In this document: positions 9,859 to 20,216 of the stretch, in pieces
Numbering within the stretch: position 1 is the first letter of the stretch
How the letters are laid out: each line of letters begins with the position of its first letter
Assembly (NCBI GenBank): GCA_001970955.1
Contig: MPUH01000242.1
Location: 1 to 64,000 of the forward strand
Reading direction: 5' to 3'
Source of the DNA: Stentor coeruleus
Lineage: Eukaryota; Ciliophora; Heterotrichea; Heterotrichida; Stentoridae
Length of the DNA: 64,000 nt
Made by a program: the position numbers and the translations under genes
The notes under the pieces: model-generated
What the model saw: only the letters and a program-made list of their open reading frames with translations
Told to the model about the DNA's origin: nothing
Database searches by the model: none

Positions 9859-12800
9859 TTATTTAAAGTACCTGGCAAGTCGATCTATTTTTGTCCCAAG
9901 GCTTACAAGTCTTTTGGTTTTTATATCGAAGAATTCTTCTTCAATTTTTATATGAACTTTTTCTTTAGCATAAAGGTTCTCAACAAGGCCGGCAATCATT
10001 CTAAGCCTCCCTTCCCAAGTTTGATTGTTGTCTTTGAAATTCCAATCGATAGTATGAAAATACATTAAAAAGTTAGAGTTTCTTCTTGTAAATATCATGT
10101 TTTCAACTTCATATATCATTTCAAGTAACTCTTGGGTATCAGCTGAAAGACTATCAGTTTGTACTTTTTCAAAACAGTCTGATATAAGTGAGACCATGAT
10201 ATTAGTTACAATAATACATAAAGATAAAATAGCTCCGGTAAGGCAAATCCATTGGATAAAATCGTATTTTCTTTCTGAACCAATATTCCCAAAAGCTAAA
10301 TTATAAGTTTGTAGAATATAAACAATCTGTTCATGCCCGTTATTGTCTATAATCAAATTAAACATGGCAAAGGAAAATAAAAAGTAACAAAAACACATCA
10401 TAAATCCTAGTATGTTTTTAAAAGAATCTTGTAATAATCTTATAAGATATCTAGTCCTATTGAAAATTCTAAAATAAGAAATCCCTCTAATCCAACTTGA
10501 TATGATTAAAAGACTCATTATCGCTTTTTCATATTTTGATTTTTCATGATAAAATATCAGTAAAGCTTCTAATATTGCATAGGAAATTAACAATATAGCT
10601 CTTGCCCAGTCTAAATAGTTCCAAATTGACTTGAAATATGATCTAAAAACTATCATCTGAAAAGTTTCATAAATCAATAACAAAGCATTTAATATAAACA
10701 ACGCTCCAAGAAAATACACATCTTGGTTAAACCATTCTATATACACACTAAGTAAGACTAGGTATATAAAATACATAGCAGCTTGAATGAATATTGGATA
10801 TTTAGCTACTTCCCATTTATATTTAACCATATCTTGTATAAAACTAGCTCGTAGTATTTGTGGATTAGGACAGTTTATAAGGCTTTCAATGAACTCAATG
10901 CTTTTTGAGCTACCAATATTTAAATGTGTCCCTATATAATTTTCTCTAAACTTTATATTATCCCCATCAGCAAGGTCTTCTGGGGTTAAAAAATCTTCAA
11001 TTTGTATTCTCTGGTACCTTACAGCTTTATGTTTAGGCATAATAATATCAATTGCACACATTTTTGGTAAATAATCTCTGTTTACAGTTACATAAGCAGC
11101 TTCATATAAATCAAAAAGTATAGCAGATCCTTGTAAATTTAATTGGATAATATGGTCATCAAGTAAATAAAAATAATAAGGGTTTTCTTTACCTGCTTGA
11201 AGTATGTTTTTGCATATAGCATTTTTTAATGAATGCATATCAGCACTAATAACTATAGAAAGAGGACTATATTTCATTGCTATAAGAGGTGAAAAACCAT
11301 CAAGAGATTGACTAAGGTAAGGTAATAAATTCAAATAGCAGTAAATATGTAAAGTATTAAAATAATAAGGTAAAATAACAAATTGGTCCATAGATTGGTT
11401 ATGTGGTGGGTTAAGTCTTGTATATATACTTTTAAGATACCCATAATAGTTTTGAAGCAAATCTTGTGGACCGAGAATTGTGATTTTATCTTGATATAAA
11501 GGGTTTTCTCTTACAGACATCTTTTGTTTAAATCCAGTTATAATTTTGAACTCAGAAATCGCTAGACATAGTATTGGATCTTTGTAATGGATTTTAGATA
11601 TCAAATTCCTGTATTTATAAGATATTATGCAAAGTATCCCATCTAACCCAACTGATATTATAAAATCTTTAACTAAAGAAACACCAGTTACAGCTGCCAT
11701 GTGAGCTTCAATAGAAGACTCAATGCATAAATCATAAACATTCCAAATTTTAACTTTCCCTTCAAAGTCTCCAGTAATCATACAAGATGACACTTCCATG
11801 ACATTTATTTCACAGTTAATCATTCCGATTTCCATTTTATCATTCAAATCCCAAACACGAATAGTTCTATCAGGACTTGAAGATATGAGAAAATCCCCAA
11901 CTATACAAAGAGTCCATATAGCTTGTTGATGTCCTGTTAATGATGTTTTTGTTATTTTTTCTATTTTTAATTCAGAATTCTCAAAGCAAGTCCAGATGTT
12001 TATTACAGAATCAGCACCTCCTGTTATGACTGTATCTTTATGTATAACAATTCCTCTTATACCACCATTATGAGCCTGCATTTCAAACATAAGAACATAA
12101 TTTGGTGCTGTTAATGCATATACTAAGCCAAAATCGTCACCAATAAGCACCCATTCATTAACGTTTATAAGACTCATTGCAATACCTTTAGTTATAAGAA
12201 TATCTTCAGTTTCTCCATTTGAATAAACAGAAACTTTTTTATCTCCTTTACAGCATATTATTGAATTACCTAAAAGAAGCACTTTTAAAACAGAAACTCT
12301 AGTGTCGAGTATTGTTTCTTCAGGGAATTCAGGGAAAGACCAAATTTTCATAATATGATCTGTGCATATTGACACAATATAATTCCCTTGTGGTGAAAGT
12401 TCACATTGTATAATAGACCCTTTATGTCCTCTCAAAGTTATTTCGCTTTTTTTCTGCTTTAATTCATAAACTTTAATAGTCCCATCTCGGTTTCCTGATA
12501 TTAAGAAATCAGAAAAGCTGGTTAGCCTAACACAATTGCAAGGGCTTTTATTATTAAAACTATGAATAACTGTAAACTCTTGAAGTTCATAAACTTCAAT
12601 ACCTTCATCATGTCCTACAGCAATAATATCAATGTTTAAATCAAAAGTTAGAAAATTCTTGTCTTTAATTTTATGAACAAGTTCTTTTGTTGAAATAGAA
12701 AAAAAATTCAAATATTGAGTAAGGGCTACTATATATTTATCTGAAAACTTGATACTAAGAACAGGTTTTTTTAATGTTAAAAATATTTCACTTCCTTCAC

Positions 12801-13233
12801 TTGTCCACCTTTTAATCAATCCATTATTTTCTCCTGTAAAGAAACCAGGAATAATACAAGTTACTTCAAGTTTTTCACTGAATAAAATTTCAAAGTTTGG
12901 CATTCTAAAAATTTTGAATTCATTAACCCCAACAACCGCAATCATATCATCTTGTACTGAGAAATTGTGAATTGGGAAGCCAAAAGATGTATCATCTGCA
13001 ACTTTTCGACTTAAAATACCGTATTTACAAATATTCCCGTGTGTTGTTGAGTACTCTATTTGATTACCTAGAATTCTTATTTTTGTTATTTCTACTGGGC
13101 CTATTGTTTGTGGGGCCTTTTCAAATATGTATTCTCTGAGTTTACCCATGTTTGTCCTAAGATCTTGCTGTTCTGGTGTCAGTCCTATTCTTGATCCAGA
13201 TTTTGAAAGTTTTTCACTCAAATAGGAAAACAT
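9859..13233 (-). CDS. WD40 propeller fused to a TRP-like six-helix ion channel
   Basis: 1124 residues in one exon. Residues ~60-560 are a run of WD40 repeats with recognisable ends (KIWSFPE, INIWTCF, IRVWDLND, VKIWNVYD). A linker domain follows. From about residue 815 there are six hydrophobic helices of an ion_trans domain. Between helices 5 and 6 a short pore stretch reads NLAFGNIG, like the TYNLAFG pores of TRP/polycystin channels, then a long S6 (IIVTNIMVSLISDCFEKV) and a helical tail. No S4 arginine ladder is obvious, so it is probably not voltage-gated. The propeller likely docks the channel to a partner, perhaps in the cilium; that is inference. An unbroken frame makes a chimaeric assembly unlikely. 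Confidence 0.85.
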   Translation of the reverse strand: MFSYLSEKLSKSGSRIGLTPEQQDLRTNMGKLREYIFEKAPQTIGPVEITKIRILGNQIEYSTTHGNICKYGILSRKVADDTSFGFPIHNFSVQDDMIAVVGVNEFKIFRMPNFEILFSEKLEVTCIIPGFFTGENNGLIKRWTSEGSEIFLTLKKPVLSIKFSDKYIVALTQYLNFFSISTKELVHKIKDKNFLTFDLNIDIIAVGHDEGIEVYELQEFTVIHSFNNKSPCNCVRLTSFSDFLISGNRDGTIKVYELKQKKSEITLRGHKGSIIQCELSPQGNYIVSICTDHIMKIWSFPEFPEETILDTRVSVLKVLLLGNSIICCKGDKKVSVYSNGETEDILITKGIAMSLINVNEWVLIGDDFGLVYALTAPNYVLMFEMQAHNGGIRGIVIHKDTVITGGADSVINIWTCFENSELKIEKITKTSLTGHQQAIWTLCIVGDFLISSSPDRTIRVWDLNDKMEIGMINCEINVMEVSSCMITGDFEGKVKIWNVYDLCIESSIEAHMAAVTGVSLVKDFIISVGLDGILCIISYKYRNLISKIHYKDPILCLAISEFKIITGFKQKMSVRENPLYQDKITILGPQDLLQNYYGYLKSIYTRLNPPHNQSMDQFVILPYYFNTLHIYCYLNLLPYLSQSLDGFSPLIAMKYSPLSIVISADMHSLKNAICKNILQAGKENPYYFYLLDDHIIQLNLQGSAILFDLYEAAYVTVNRDYLPKMCAIDIIMPKHKAVRYQRIQIEDFLTPEDLADGDNIKFRENYIGTHLNIGSSKSIEFIESLINCPNPQILRASFIQDMVKYKWEVAKYPIFIQAAMYFIYLVLLSVYIEWFNQDVYFLGALFILNALLLIYETFQMIVFRSYFKSIWNYLDWARAILLISYAILEALLIFYHEKSKYEKAIMSLLIISSWIRGISYFRIFNRTRYLIRLLQDSFKNILGFMMCFCYFLFSFAMFNLIIDNNGHEQIVYILQTYNLAFGNIGSERKYDFIQWICLTGAILSLCIIVTNIMVSLISDCFEKVQTDSLSADTQELLEMIYEVENMIFTRRNSNFLMYFHTIDWNFKDNNQTWEGRLRMIAGLVENLYAKEKVHIKIEEEFFDIKTKRLVSLGTKIDRLARYFK

Positions 13234-13878
13234 AATATTTTATTTGTATGATTAAATTAGGTAAATTTTTTAAGAAAAAATAGATGAGAATAGTTTTTAA
13301 CATTTTTAGTATGGATTTTCTTTCTAGATTAAACTAAAAACCCATTGATATTATTTTTATGATGGGAATTGATAGAAAGCTAATGCAATCATTAACAAGG
13401 GCTGGACAATAGTCAAGTGATAACTCATAACTAATACTAGAAGATTCAATCTGATTTTTTGCAATAAATATTTTATAAAAAATCTATATTTTAATTTATA
13501 CTTGGATATATTCTTTACTCAACACTTAATATTAACCCTATAAGATTAAAGAAATTATTAATTTAGTCTAGATAAAATATAGACAAGCTTAATACCCATC
13601 TACGAGCGAACAAAAATCTTAATCGTTCGTAGATAGGGGGAGTTAGACATTTTCTTTAGGGTTTTCAAAATTATTTCTTCGTTAATATTTTATGGCATTT
13701 TCAATATCTTATTAGTAAAACTATAAGACAACTACAATATTCTATAAATTAGTATCATTAGTAAATAAACTAATTTTGAACTCTTAATACAATTTTTAAT
13801 ATAAATATTACTTATTAACTATTAAAATAAGGATATTTTACTTAATCTCTAAACCCAATAAGCTATTTAAACTTAATC
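13234..13878. other. AT-rich intergenic region with one hairpin
   Basis: 645 bp between the start of the WD40-channel gene and the end of the amidase gene, both on the minus strand. It holds the promoter of the former and the 3' end of the latter. The only structure I see is the hairpin listed separately. Confidence 0.5.
13595..13638. other. inverted repeat able to form an 11-bp stem
   Basis: ccc-atctacga pairs with tcgtagat-a-ggg, giving an 11-bp stem with one bulged A and a loop of ~21 nt. It is more GC-rich than its surroundings. It could be a structured RNA element, a site for a dimeric protein or chance. Confidence 0.4.
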
Positions 13879-15708
13879 CTAATAAGCGTATTTATGAAAA
13901 TCAAAAATATCTTCAACATCTTTCATAACCCTAAGCGCCACTTCATCCTTAAAAGGCAAAGCAACAATCTGAAGAGAATAAGGAAGCCCTTGACCATCTT
14001 TCATTAAATCATTGCATGATTGAGTTATTGTATCATTAAAACTATCATCATAACAAGCATCTTTACTTTCAACAAGGCCAACAGGTACAATGCCGCAAGG
14101 GAACCTAAGAACATTAAAAGATGAACAAAAAACCATAGAATGAGCGATTTCTAAAGTTCTTCCATGGTCAGATGCAACAATTCCCATAATAGGGCATATA
14201 ACAGCATCAATTTTTTCATTTTCCCATTTATCAATAGCTTGACTTACTAATTTTTGCATATATCTAAATCCAGAAATGAAATCCTCTGAAGTTGTAACAG
14301 GGTCTTGTAATGATAATTCAACAAGTCTATTTAATCCAAGTCTTTTAAGTACCTTTAGCATCAAAGTCGAAAATAAAGGATGTTTACTTTCCTGAATCAT
14401 AGGCACATAATAAGGTTCAGGATCCTCACCTTGAAAAGATCTCGGGACATAAACACTAGAAACTTTTCCAAAAAGCCTGAAAAATATTTTAATAATTTCT
14501 TCTAAATTCGGTATTTGAAACTCAACCACATCATATTTTTTTGATAACTCTTTAGCACATCTATTAATAGCATTTTTAACACAAGGAGCTGGTTCAAAAA
14601 TTTTTGATGTATTAAAATACCCTATCTTTAGCTTCCGTTCCTCATAAAAAACCCGTTCATTAAATCCCATAGGTAAAATGTTTGGGTCATAAAAATTCAT
14701 ATTCTGTGAAAACCAGCATTTCATTACAAGTATCAAATCATCAACACTTCTTCCAAGTGGTCCTTGGGTTTCAGGGACTATATATCCAAAAGGTTCAACA
14801 TTTTCTATTTGAGAACTTATAATTCCTTTACAAGAAACTCTACTTGGAGTTGGTTTAAACCCATAAATTCCACAAAATGTGCTAGGAATTCTTATTGAAC
14901 CTCCAATATCACTACCTATACCTAATGGAGAAGCTCTACATGATATAAGCCCACCTTCACCACCTGAAGAACCACCAACAGTTTTTTTATGGTTCCATGG
15001 ATTAACTGAACGTCCATAGATTTTATTAGAAGTTTCAAGCCACATAACAGCTTGTGTAAGATTTGATCTAACAAAAGGAATAGCCCCTTGGTTTTTTAAT
15101 AATTGGATCTCAACTGCATCTTCTTTGTCTGGATAATCTAATTTATAAACCATACCTGCTGAACTTGTACAACCTTTCATACTTATATGATCTTTTACAC
15201 TTATTGGCACACCATGAAGTATTCCTCTGTTTAATCCTTTTGAGGTTTCTTCGTCACAGAGTTTTGCTTCTTCAAGTGCTTCATAAAAACATTCTTCTGC
15301 AGTTAAATTCATTTCTCTTCCTAAGGTATAAGCTCTTTGGCAGTATGTTGATACAGCTTGAAGACTTGTCACTTGACGGGACTTTATTGCTTTTGCTAGG
15401 TCGTGGGCTGAAAGAGAAAGGATAAAAGATTGGATTTCTGGTTGGACTGGTGGGAACTCGTATTTTTTACTGTTGCGTGCGTCGAGTTTGAGCTTACCCT
15501 TTCGTGACATTTGACAGCTGATGATTCGAGATTTTATGTACTGAGCTAGTTTTATACCTGAAAACAATCCAGCCGCCCAAAGGAGGTATTGCTTTTTTTT
15601 TGATAGTTTACTTAGCATTTTAACCACTATTTTTGGAACTGAATGGAAATAAATAAGTGCTTTATATCTAAGGTTTTGAATTGTTTTAATATTAGAAGGA
15701 TTATGCAA
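13879..15708 (-). CDS. Fatty-acid amide hydrolase-like amidase
   Basis: 609 residues, single exon, ending in TAG-type stop beside an AT-rich region. The amidase signature is complete: GVPISVKDH with the catalytic Lys at residue 172, GGSSGGEGG with the cis-Ser, and GSDIGGSIRIPSTFCGIYG with the nucleophile Ser ~24 residues later. This Ser-Ser-Lys triad and the GGEGG and FCGIYGFKPT forms are those of FAAH. A hydrophobic segment at ~residues 42-60 (KKQYLLWAAGLFSG) matches the N-terminal membrane helix of animal FAAH1. The expected role is hydrolysis of fatty-acid amides at internal membranes. ATG 15708 keeps this helix. Confidence 0.88.
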   Translation of the reverse strand: MHNPSNIKTIQNLRYKALIYFHSVPKIVVKMLSKLSKKKQYLLWAAGLFSGIKLAQYIKSRIISCQMSRKGKLKLDARNSKKYEFPPVQPEIQSFILSLSAHDLAKAIKSRQVTSLQAVSTYCQRAYTLGREMNLTAEECFYEALEEAKLCDEETSKGLNRGILHGVPISVKDHISMKGCTSSAGMVYKLDYPDKEDAVEIQLLKNQGAIPFVRSNLTQAVMWLETSNKIYGRSVNPWNHKKTVGGSSGGEGGLISCRASPLGIGSDIGGSIRIPSTFCGIYGFKPTPSRVSCKGIISSQIENVEPFGYIVPETQGPLGRSVDDLILVMKCWFSQNMNFYDPNILPMGFNERVFYEERKLKIGYFNTSKIFEPAPCVKNAINRCAKELSKKYDVVEFQIPNLEEIIKIFFRLFGKVSSVYVPRSFQGEDPEPYYVPMIQESKHPLFSTLMLKVLKRLGLNRLVELSLQDPVTTSEDFISGFRYMQKLVSQAIDKWENEKIDAVICPIMGIVASDHGRTLEIAHSMVFCSSFNVLRFPCGIVPVGLVESKDACYDDSFNDTITQSCNDLMKDGQGLPYSLQIVALPFKDEVALRVMKDVEDIFDFHKYAY

Positions 15709-16365
15709 TAAAACCTAAGTATTGGCTTAGGTGTATATTAAAAAGAGAATATGGGATATAAACAATTATATATAACGCTTAGTTTATATTGTATATTTCT
15801 ATTAGGCTTATGTTAATATTTTTATATTGAAGTTTAGTATAAATAAACTCAGGTAATAAACAGTATAGGCTTTTATAAAATTTTATTCAAAAGTAAATCA
15901 TAAGAATATAATTCTATAACTTCTCAAGCTATAAGAGTTTTTCTGAGTAAGCAAATTAAGTTGTAAAAATCTTTATATAAATTATCTTATATCTTAACAA
16001 TTTTAAAATCAATTCCCATACATTTCTTATAAGTTTATCTTACACAGTATTCATTGTTAATTTATTTGACTTAGAATTATATTTTTTCTTAGTTAAATCA
16101 CCGAATATAATCATATAATTTTTCCCTATTGGATATGCAATCTATAATCCTAATTCTTTCCATACATCAAACTTCATTTTTCCCCAAAAGTAAACCCTAA
16201 TAATATATTTCTCTATTAAAAGCAATTTTCTTCTTACATCCACTTTTCCTAATCTTTAAACCCAAGCTAAATTTTATTATATCACCTAATATAAGCATTC
16301 AATAAAAATTCTAATAAAAAAACTCATAATTTGTATGTTTAACTCATGAAGATTATTTACGTCTA
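15709..16365. other. AT-rich intergenic region, nothing further seen
   Basis: 657 bp between two minus-strand genes (amidase start, quinone oxidoreductase end). I see no open frame, repeat or RNA gene in it. Confidence 0.5.
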
Positions 16366-17610
16366 TTAGAAGAATTTAGGTCTAAAAACTGTATGTCTTC
16401 CAAACCACCAGCCTCTTTTTATCATGTGTAAATACACTCTAGGGAAAAAGTATCTCTTCATCCAGTAAAAAAATATATGCGGAGAACCTTGAAGGAACGG
16501 GAAACTCTCATCCAAAGCTCCATCATACTTAAATTCACATAGCAAAAGTTTGTTTTCCCCTACAAATATAGGACAAGACGAATATCCAGTATACGATGCA
16601 TTAACAGGTCTTCCATCAATAGCATTGAAAATGTTATGTACCAAAACATTAGTTTGCGAAAGAGCTGCAGCTAATGTCTTTGAAGTAGGAAGGTTAGAAC
16701 AATCACCAATTGACCAAACATTTGGGTATTTCACATGTCTAAGGGTAAACTTATCAATATTAACAAAGCCTGTTGAGTCAGCAATTCTTGAATTTTTTAT
16801 AACTTCTAAAGGTTTATGTGGTGGAGCAACATGAAGTAAATCGTATTGAACTTGTATTTCTTTATCATCTTTTTTAAAATAAACGAGTTTTTTATCTTTA
16901 TCAACTTTTGTTAACGTATGCAGAGAGTGTACATTGATTCCTTTACTTTCAGCAATTTTTTTTAAGATTTCTCCATACTTTGGCACACCAAAAATAGCAG
17001 GTTGAGGCATGTAATAGTTGATTGTATAGTCATTGACACCATTTTTTACGAATTGATCCTTAGCTAAATACATGATTTTCTGAGGAGCTCCTCCACATTT
17101 TACTGGTTGGGATGGCATGCAAAAAATAGCATTACCTCCTTTGAAGTTCGCTATAGATTTATTCATTTTTAATGCATATGGCCATCTATAAATCGACCCT
17201 ACTGGAGAATTTGAGTCTTCAAGAGCTGGAACAAGTCCTGGAATACATTCATAATCAAGTCTAAGTCCTAATGCTACAATCAAACTTTCATATGTTATTT
17301 CCTGATCTCCAGTTACTATAACTTTGTTGTTTTCAGGATCAAATCCTATGACCTCTTTTTGAAGTATATTAACTTGAGAATGAAACATTTCATTTGTATG
17401 CTGCCTTAGAAAATGAATTGATTTACGTTTTATATCATCTTCAGTGCCTAAAAGACCACCACCTACCATTGTCCATCCTGGCTGGTAGTTATGAATTGGA
17501 CTAGGTTCGATGACCAGAATTTCCGAAGGATCAATACGACGTGTTCTGACTAGTTGTCCTACAACTGATACACCCGCTGAACCTCCTCCTGCTACAATAA
17601 ACTTGTACAT
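16366..17610 (-). CDS. SQOR: Sulfide:quinone oxidoreductase
   Basis: 414 residues, one exon. The N-terminus opens at once with the FAD-binding GGGSAG Rossmann motif, then HNYQPGWTMVGGGL, characteristic of eukaryotic SQOR. The two redox cysteines are seen in QPVKCGGAPQ (~residue 170) and YSSCPIFVG (~350). The NAD/FAD motif SIGDCSNLPTSKT and the C-terminal GWWFGRHTVFRPKFF membrane-associating end also fit. The enzyme oxidises sulfide and passes electrons to ubiquinone in the mitochondrial inner membrane. No clear mitochondrial presequence precedes the FAD motif, which is unusually close to the start; a short upstream exon could have been missed, although I found no convincing 15/16-nt splice. 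Confidence 0.92.
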   Translation of the reverse strand: MYKFIVAGGGSAGVSVVGQLVRTRRIDPSEILVIEPSPIHNYQPGWTMVGGGLLGTEDDIKRKSIHFLRQHTNEMFHSQVNILQKEVIGFDPENNKVIVTGDQEITYESLIVALGLRLDYECIPGLVPALEDSNSPVGSIYRWPYALKMNKSIANFKGGNAIFCMPSQPVKCGGAPQKIMYLAKDQFVKNGVNDYTINYYMPQPAIFGVPKYGEILKKIAESKGINVHSLHTLTKVDKDKKLVYFKKDDKEIQVQYDLLHVAPPHKPLEVIKNSRIADSTGFVNIDKFTLRHVKYPNVWSIGDCSNLPTSKTLAAALSQTNVLVHNIFNAIDGRPVNASYTGYSSCPIFVGENKLLLCEFKYDGALDESFPFLQGSPHIFFYWMKRYFFPRVYLHMIKRGWWFGRHTVFRPKFF

Positions 17611-18865
17611 TACAATTATAATGTGAATTATTCATAGCCATTATTTGTTTATTCTAAAAAATATCAAAAAAATTTTATTATCTAATCATAAAGATAGCTG
17701 TAAATGACTATAAAAGTTAATATAATAACTAAGTTTTGTATGAAATATTAGTGATTGGGTTTTATTAAGAAATTTTATTTGTGTATTTAAGAGTTTATAT
17801 GATTTTTCTAATCAGTCGATTTGAATGATAATAGTTTGATACTTAAGTATAAGGTTAGGTATGAAAAAGTAGGATATTGGTTAATAGTTATGGTATTTAA
17901 AATGCTTAAAGCATATTGGTTTATATTTAAGAGGCAGTAAAGTTTAAGTTTATGCTGCATTTTAGGGAAATTCTGATAAGTTAAGGATTTGTTAGGAATT
18001 TTATAAGCATTTAAGATAAAATCCTTTTACTTTCTTGGCTAAATACATTTGCTTTGTTGGAATGAATTGGTTGAAAAACGATTTAAGTCACCGATGAGTG
18101 TGTTTCTAAATTTTTAAGATTTTCAAGCTGTGTTTCGTATGGTTCACGAATTTTGGTAGAATAAATTTACAAATTTTTGCTTTGATCAAAGTACTATAAG
18201 AATAGGATTAAAATTTGGATGTTTTTGATAGTTGTTGTATATTATAAACTATATTTCTCGTTGCTAGATTACTGCATCTTTAAATTTTATAACTTTCTGG
18301 TACAATTTTTATACTTTCAATAAATTTATCTCTTGGCAAAAACTAGAATGTAAAGGATTCTGATTAGTTGTCTTGATTATAAAAATCTAGTTTTTAACCC
18401 CAAAAGCTTAAATCTGAAAAAAAAAAAAAATCGAAAAAGGGCTCACATGATTTTTATTAAAAACAAAAATTAAGAATCAAAAATTTAAGCCTAAAAGGAA
18501 ATTATTTTTAAGTTTGAATTAAACTAATGAAACTGTTTGAGATATGCGTAATTATTAAAGATAATAAGAGAATTGTAATGATTAAATTATTTGCTGGGGG
18601 TATTTTTAAAAACTAGAATGCTTTTATATTGGTTTATAAGATTTTGGAAAAAGAGATGTATAGTTAGGAGGATAGAAAATACATATGTAATTACCATAAC
18701 AAAAATGCTAGTTTTAATATGAATTTAAATATAAGATTTGTGTATTTTTTAGAAACTTGTGTTTATGTGAAATTATATGAAGTATTAGAAGTTAAATAAA
18801 CTCTTGTTATCTATGTAATTTAAAGCAAAATCCTGAATTTTTATTTAATCGATCATATTATCAGT
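17611..18865. other. 1.25-kb intergenic region, nothing recognised
   Basis: Upstream of the SQOR gene (minus strand) and downstream of the next minus-strand gene. It has an A-run near 18419-18431 and many short stops in all frames. No RNA gene or repeat family seen. Confidence 0.5.
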
Positions 18866-19459
18866 TCACTCAACACAATCATTAGTAATATAAGTATTAT
18901 CTTTTATTTCTCCCAAATTTTCATCTTTCAAATTCAAAATATCACAATATTCATCAATAAAAAAAGTATCCGCACTTAGTTTTCTTATACGATTTCTTGT
19001 AGAAGATGTCTTAGCTCCCAAACTAGGGTAAGCTGAAGCAACACCTTGAGTTACAATAGGAATAAAAGAATTCATCCTTCTACTTGTACAAGATATATTT
19101 TTCTTATATTTTTCTTGCGATTCATTCCACTTGAGTATTTTCTTAACATTAATATTCGGTTTAACTTCAACAAGGCTTTTAAAAATTTCTCTGTTTTTCT
19201 TATTAATCCTCAATATCTCATTTTTCCTCACAGAGTAATTTAGCGACTTTTTTTCAAAAGACTTTTTCGGTTTTGAGCTAACTGATAAGATGCTTTGCAG
19301 TTTTTCAAATAAGATAATATTTTCAGTTTTGATATTTTTTTCTCTGAATAATCCTTACCTGTTTCTGCGAATTCGAGTTTTTTTACTATTAATCCCGTTT
19401 GTTACCCATGAATAGTCATTCTGAGGGAAATTATCAATAACAGGTTTGATGTTTTGCAT
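18866..19459 (-). CDS. Small basic unrecognised protein with a 15-nt intron
   Basis: Exon 1 is 19359-19459 (ATG at 19459), the 15-nt intron GTAAGGATTATTCAG is 19344-19358, and exon 2 is 18866-19343 (stop TAG-type at the left end). The joined protein has 192 residues. It is Lys/Asn/Ser-rich and has no membrane segment. Short patches such as FIPIVTQGVASAYPSLG and the acidic C-terminus (DEYCDILNLKDENLGE) may be docking motifs. I recognise no family. The splice restores an open frame through to an ATG, which supports the gene as real. Confidence 0.65.
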
Positions 19460-19549
19460 TTTTTGTTCATGATTGTAGATATTCTGCCATATTCTTCATC
19501 TTAATTACATGAGTTTTGTGGAAGTCCTTGTTGGGTCTCTTCGAGTATC

Positions 19550-19712
19550 CATATTTTTTATAGTTTTAAATGATGATTATTTTTTATGTTTAGGAGAATG
19601 GGAATATTTTTTATAATTTTAAGTGATGATTATTTTTTATGTTTAGGAGAATGGGAATATTTTTTATAGTTCTAAGTGATGATTATTTTTTATGTTTAGG
19701 AGAATGGGAATA
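19550..19712. repeat. tandem repeat, ~53-54 bp unit, about three copies
   Basis: Units start at 19571, 19624 and 19678 with tgatgattattttttatg, separated by 53 and 54 bp and nearly identical; a partial unit precedes the first. It lies upstream of the 18866-19459 gene. No coding potential. Confidence 0.85.
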
Positions 19713-19918
19713 TTATTTTCTTAGAAAGTAAAATAGTCTGAGCAAGATGCAAATTTGCTGGGATGAGGGAATTTTAAATAAGTGATGAAGAGGTTATCAA
19801 TTTTATGTTAGAAAATTGGATAAGATTTTTATTTTAGTTGGGTTTGTTTATTATATTTTATGCTAGGGTTTATAGGAGATTTTTATAAGTTGTTATTAGA
19901 TAGAATAAGGTGATTTAT

Positions 19919-20053
19919 AGGCTTCGTGTGATTTGGTTTTGTGCATTTTTACTATTTCATTGATACAATCGAATAGAGAAATTTTNAGGCTTCGTGTGAT
20001 TTGGTTTTGTGCATTTTTACTATTTCATTGATACAATCGAATAGAGAAATTTT
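19919..20053. repeat. 67-bp duplicated flank around a single N (assembly join)
   Basis: 19919-19985 and 19987-20053 are identical and are separated only by the N at 19986. Same pattern as the other four N positions. It lies between genes, so no protein is affected. Confidence 0.9.
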
Positions 20054-20216
20054 AAAAAGATCATTCAAATTAAAAGCAATCATATTCTTAGAAGTTAAGA
20101 TAGTTTATAAACTTTAATCACCTTTAAAAAACTTTATAATTTCTACAAAACAATCCAACCTATATTTTACTGCTGAATCATATATCAGTTTATTACCTAC
20201 CATAACTAATTTGTGT

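Noticed and set aside
18419-18431. A-run as the poly(A) tail of a retroposed element
   Set aside because: No target duplication and no recognisable element upstream; such runs are common in this AT-rich genome.
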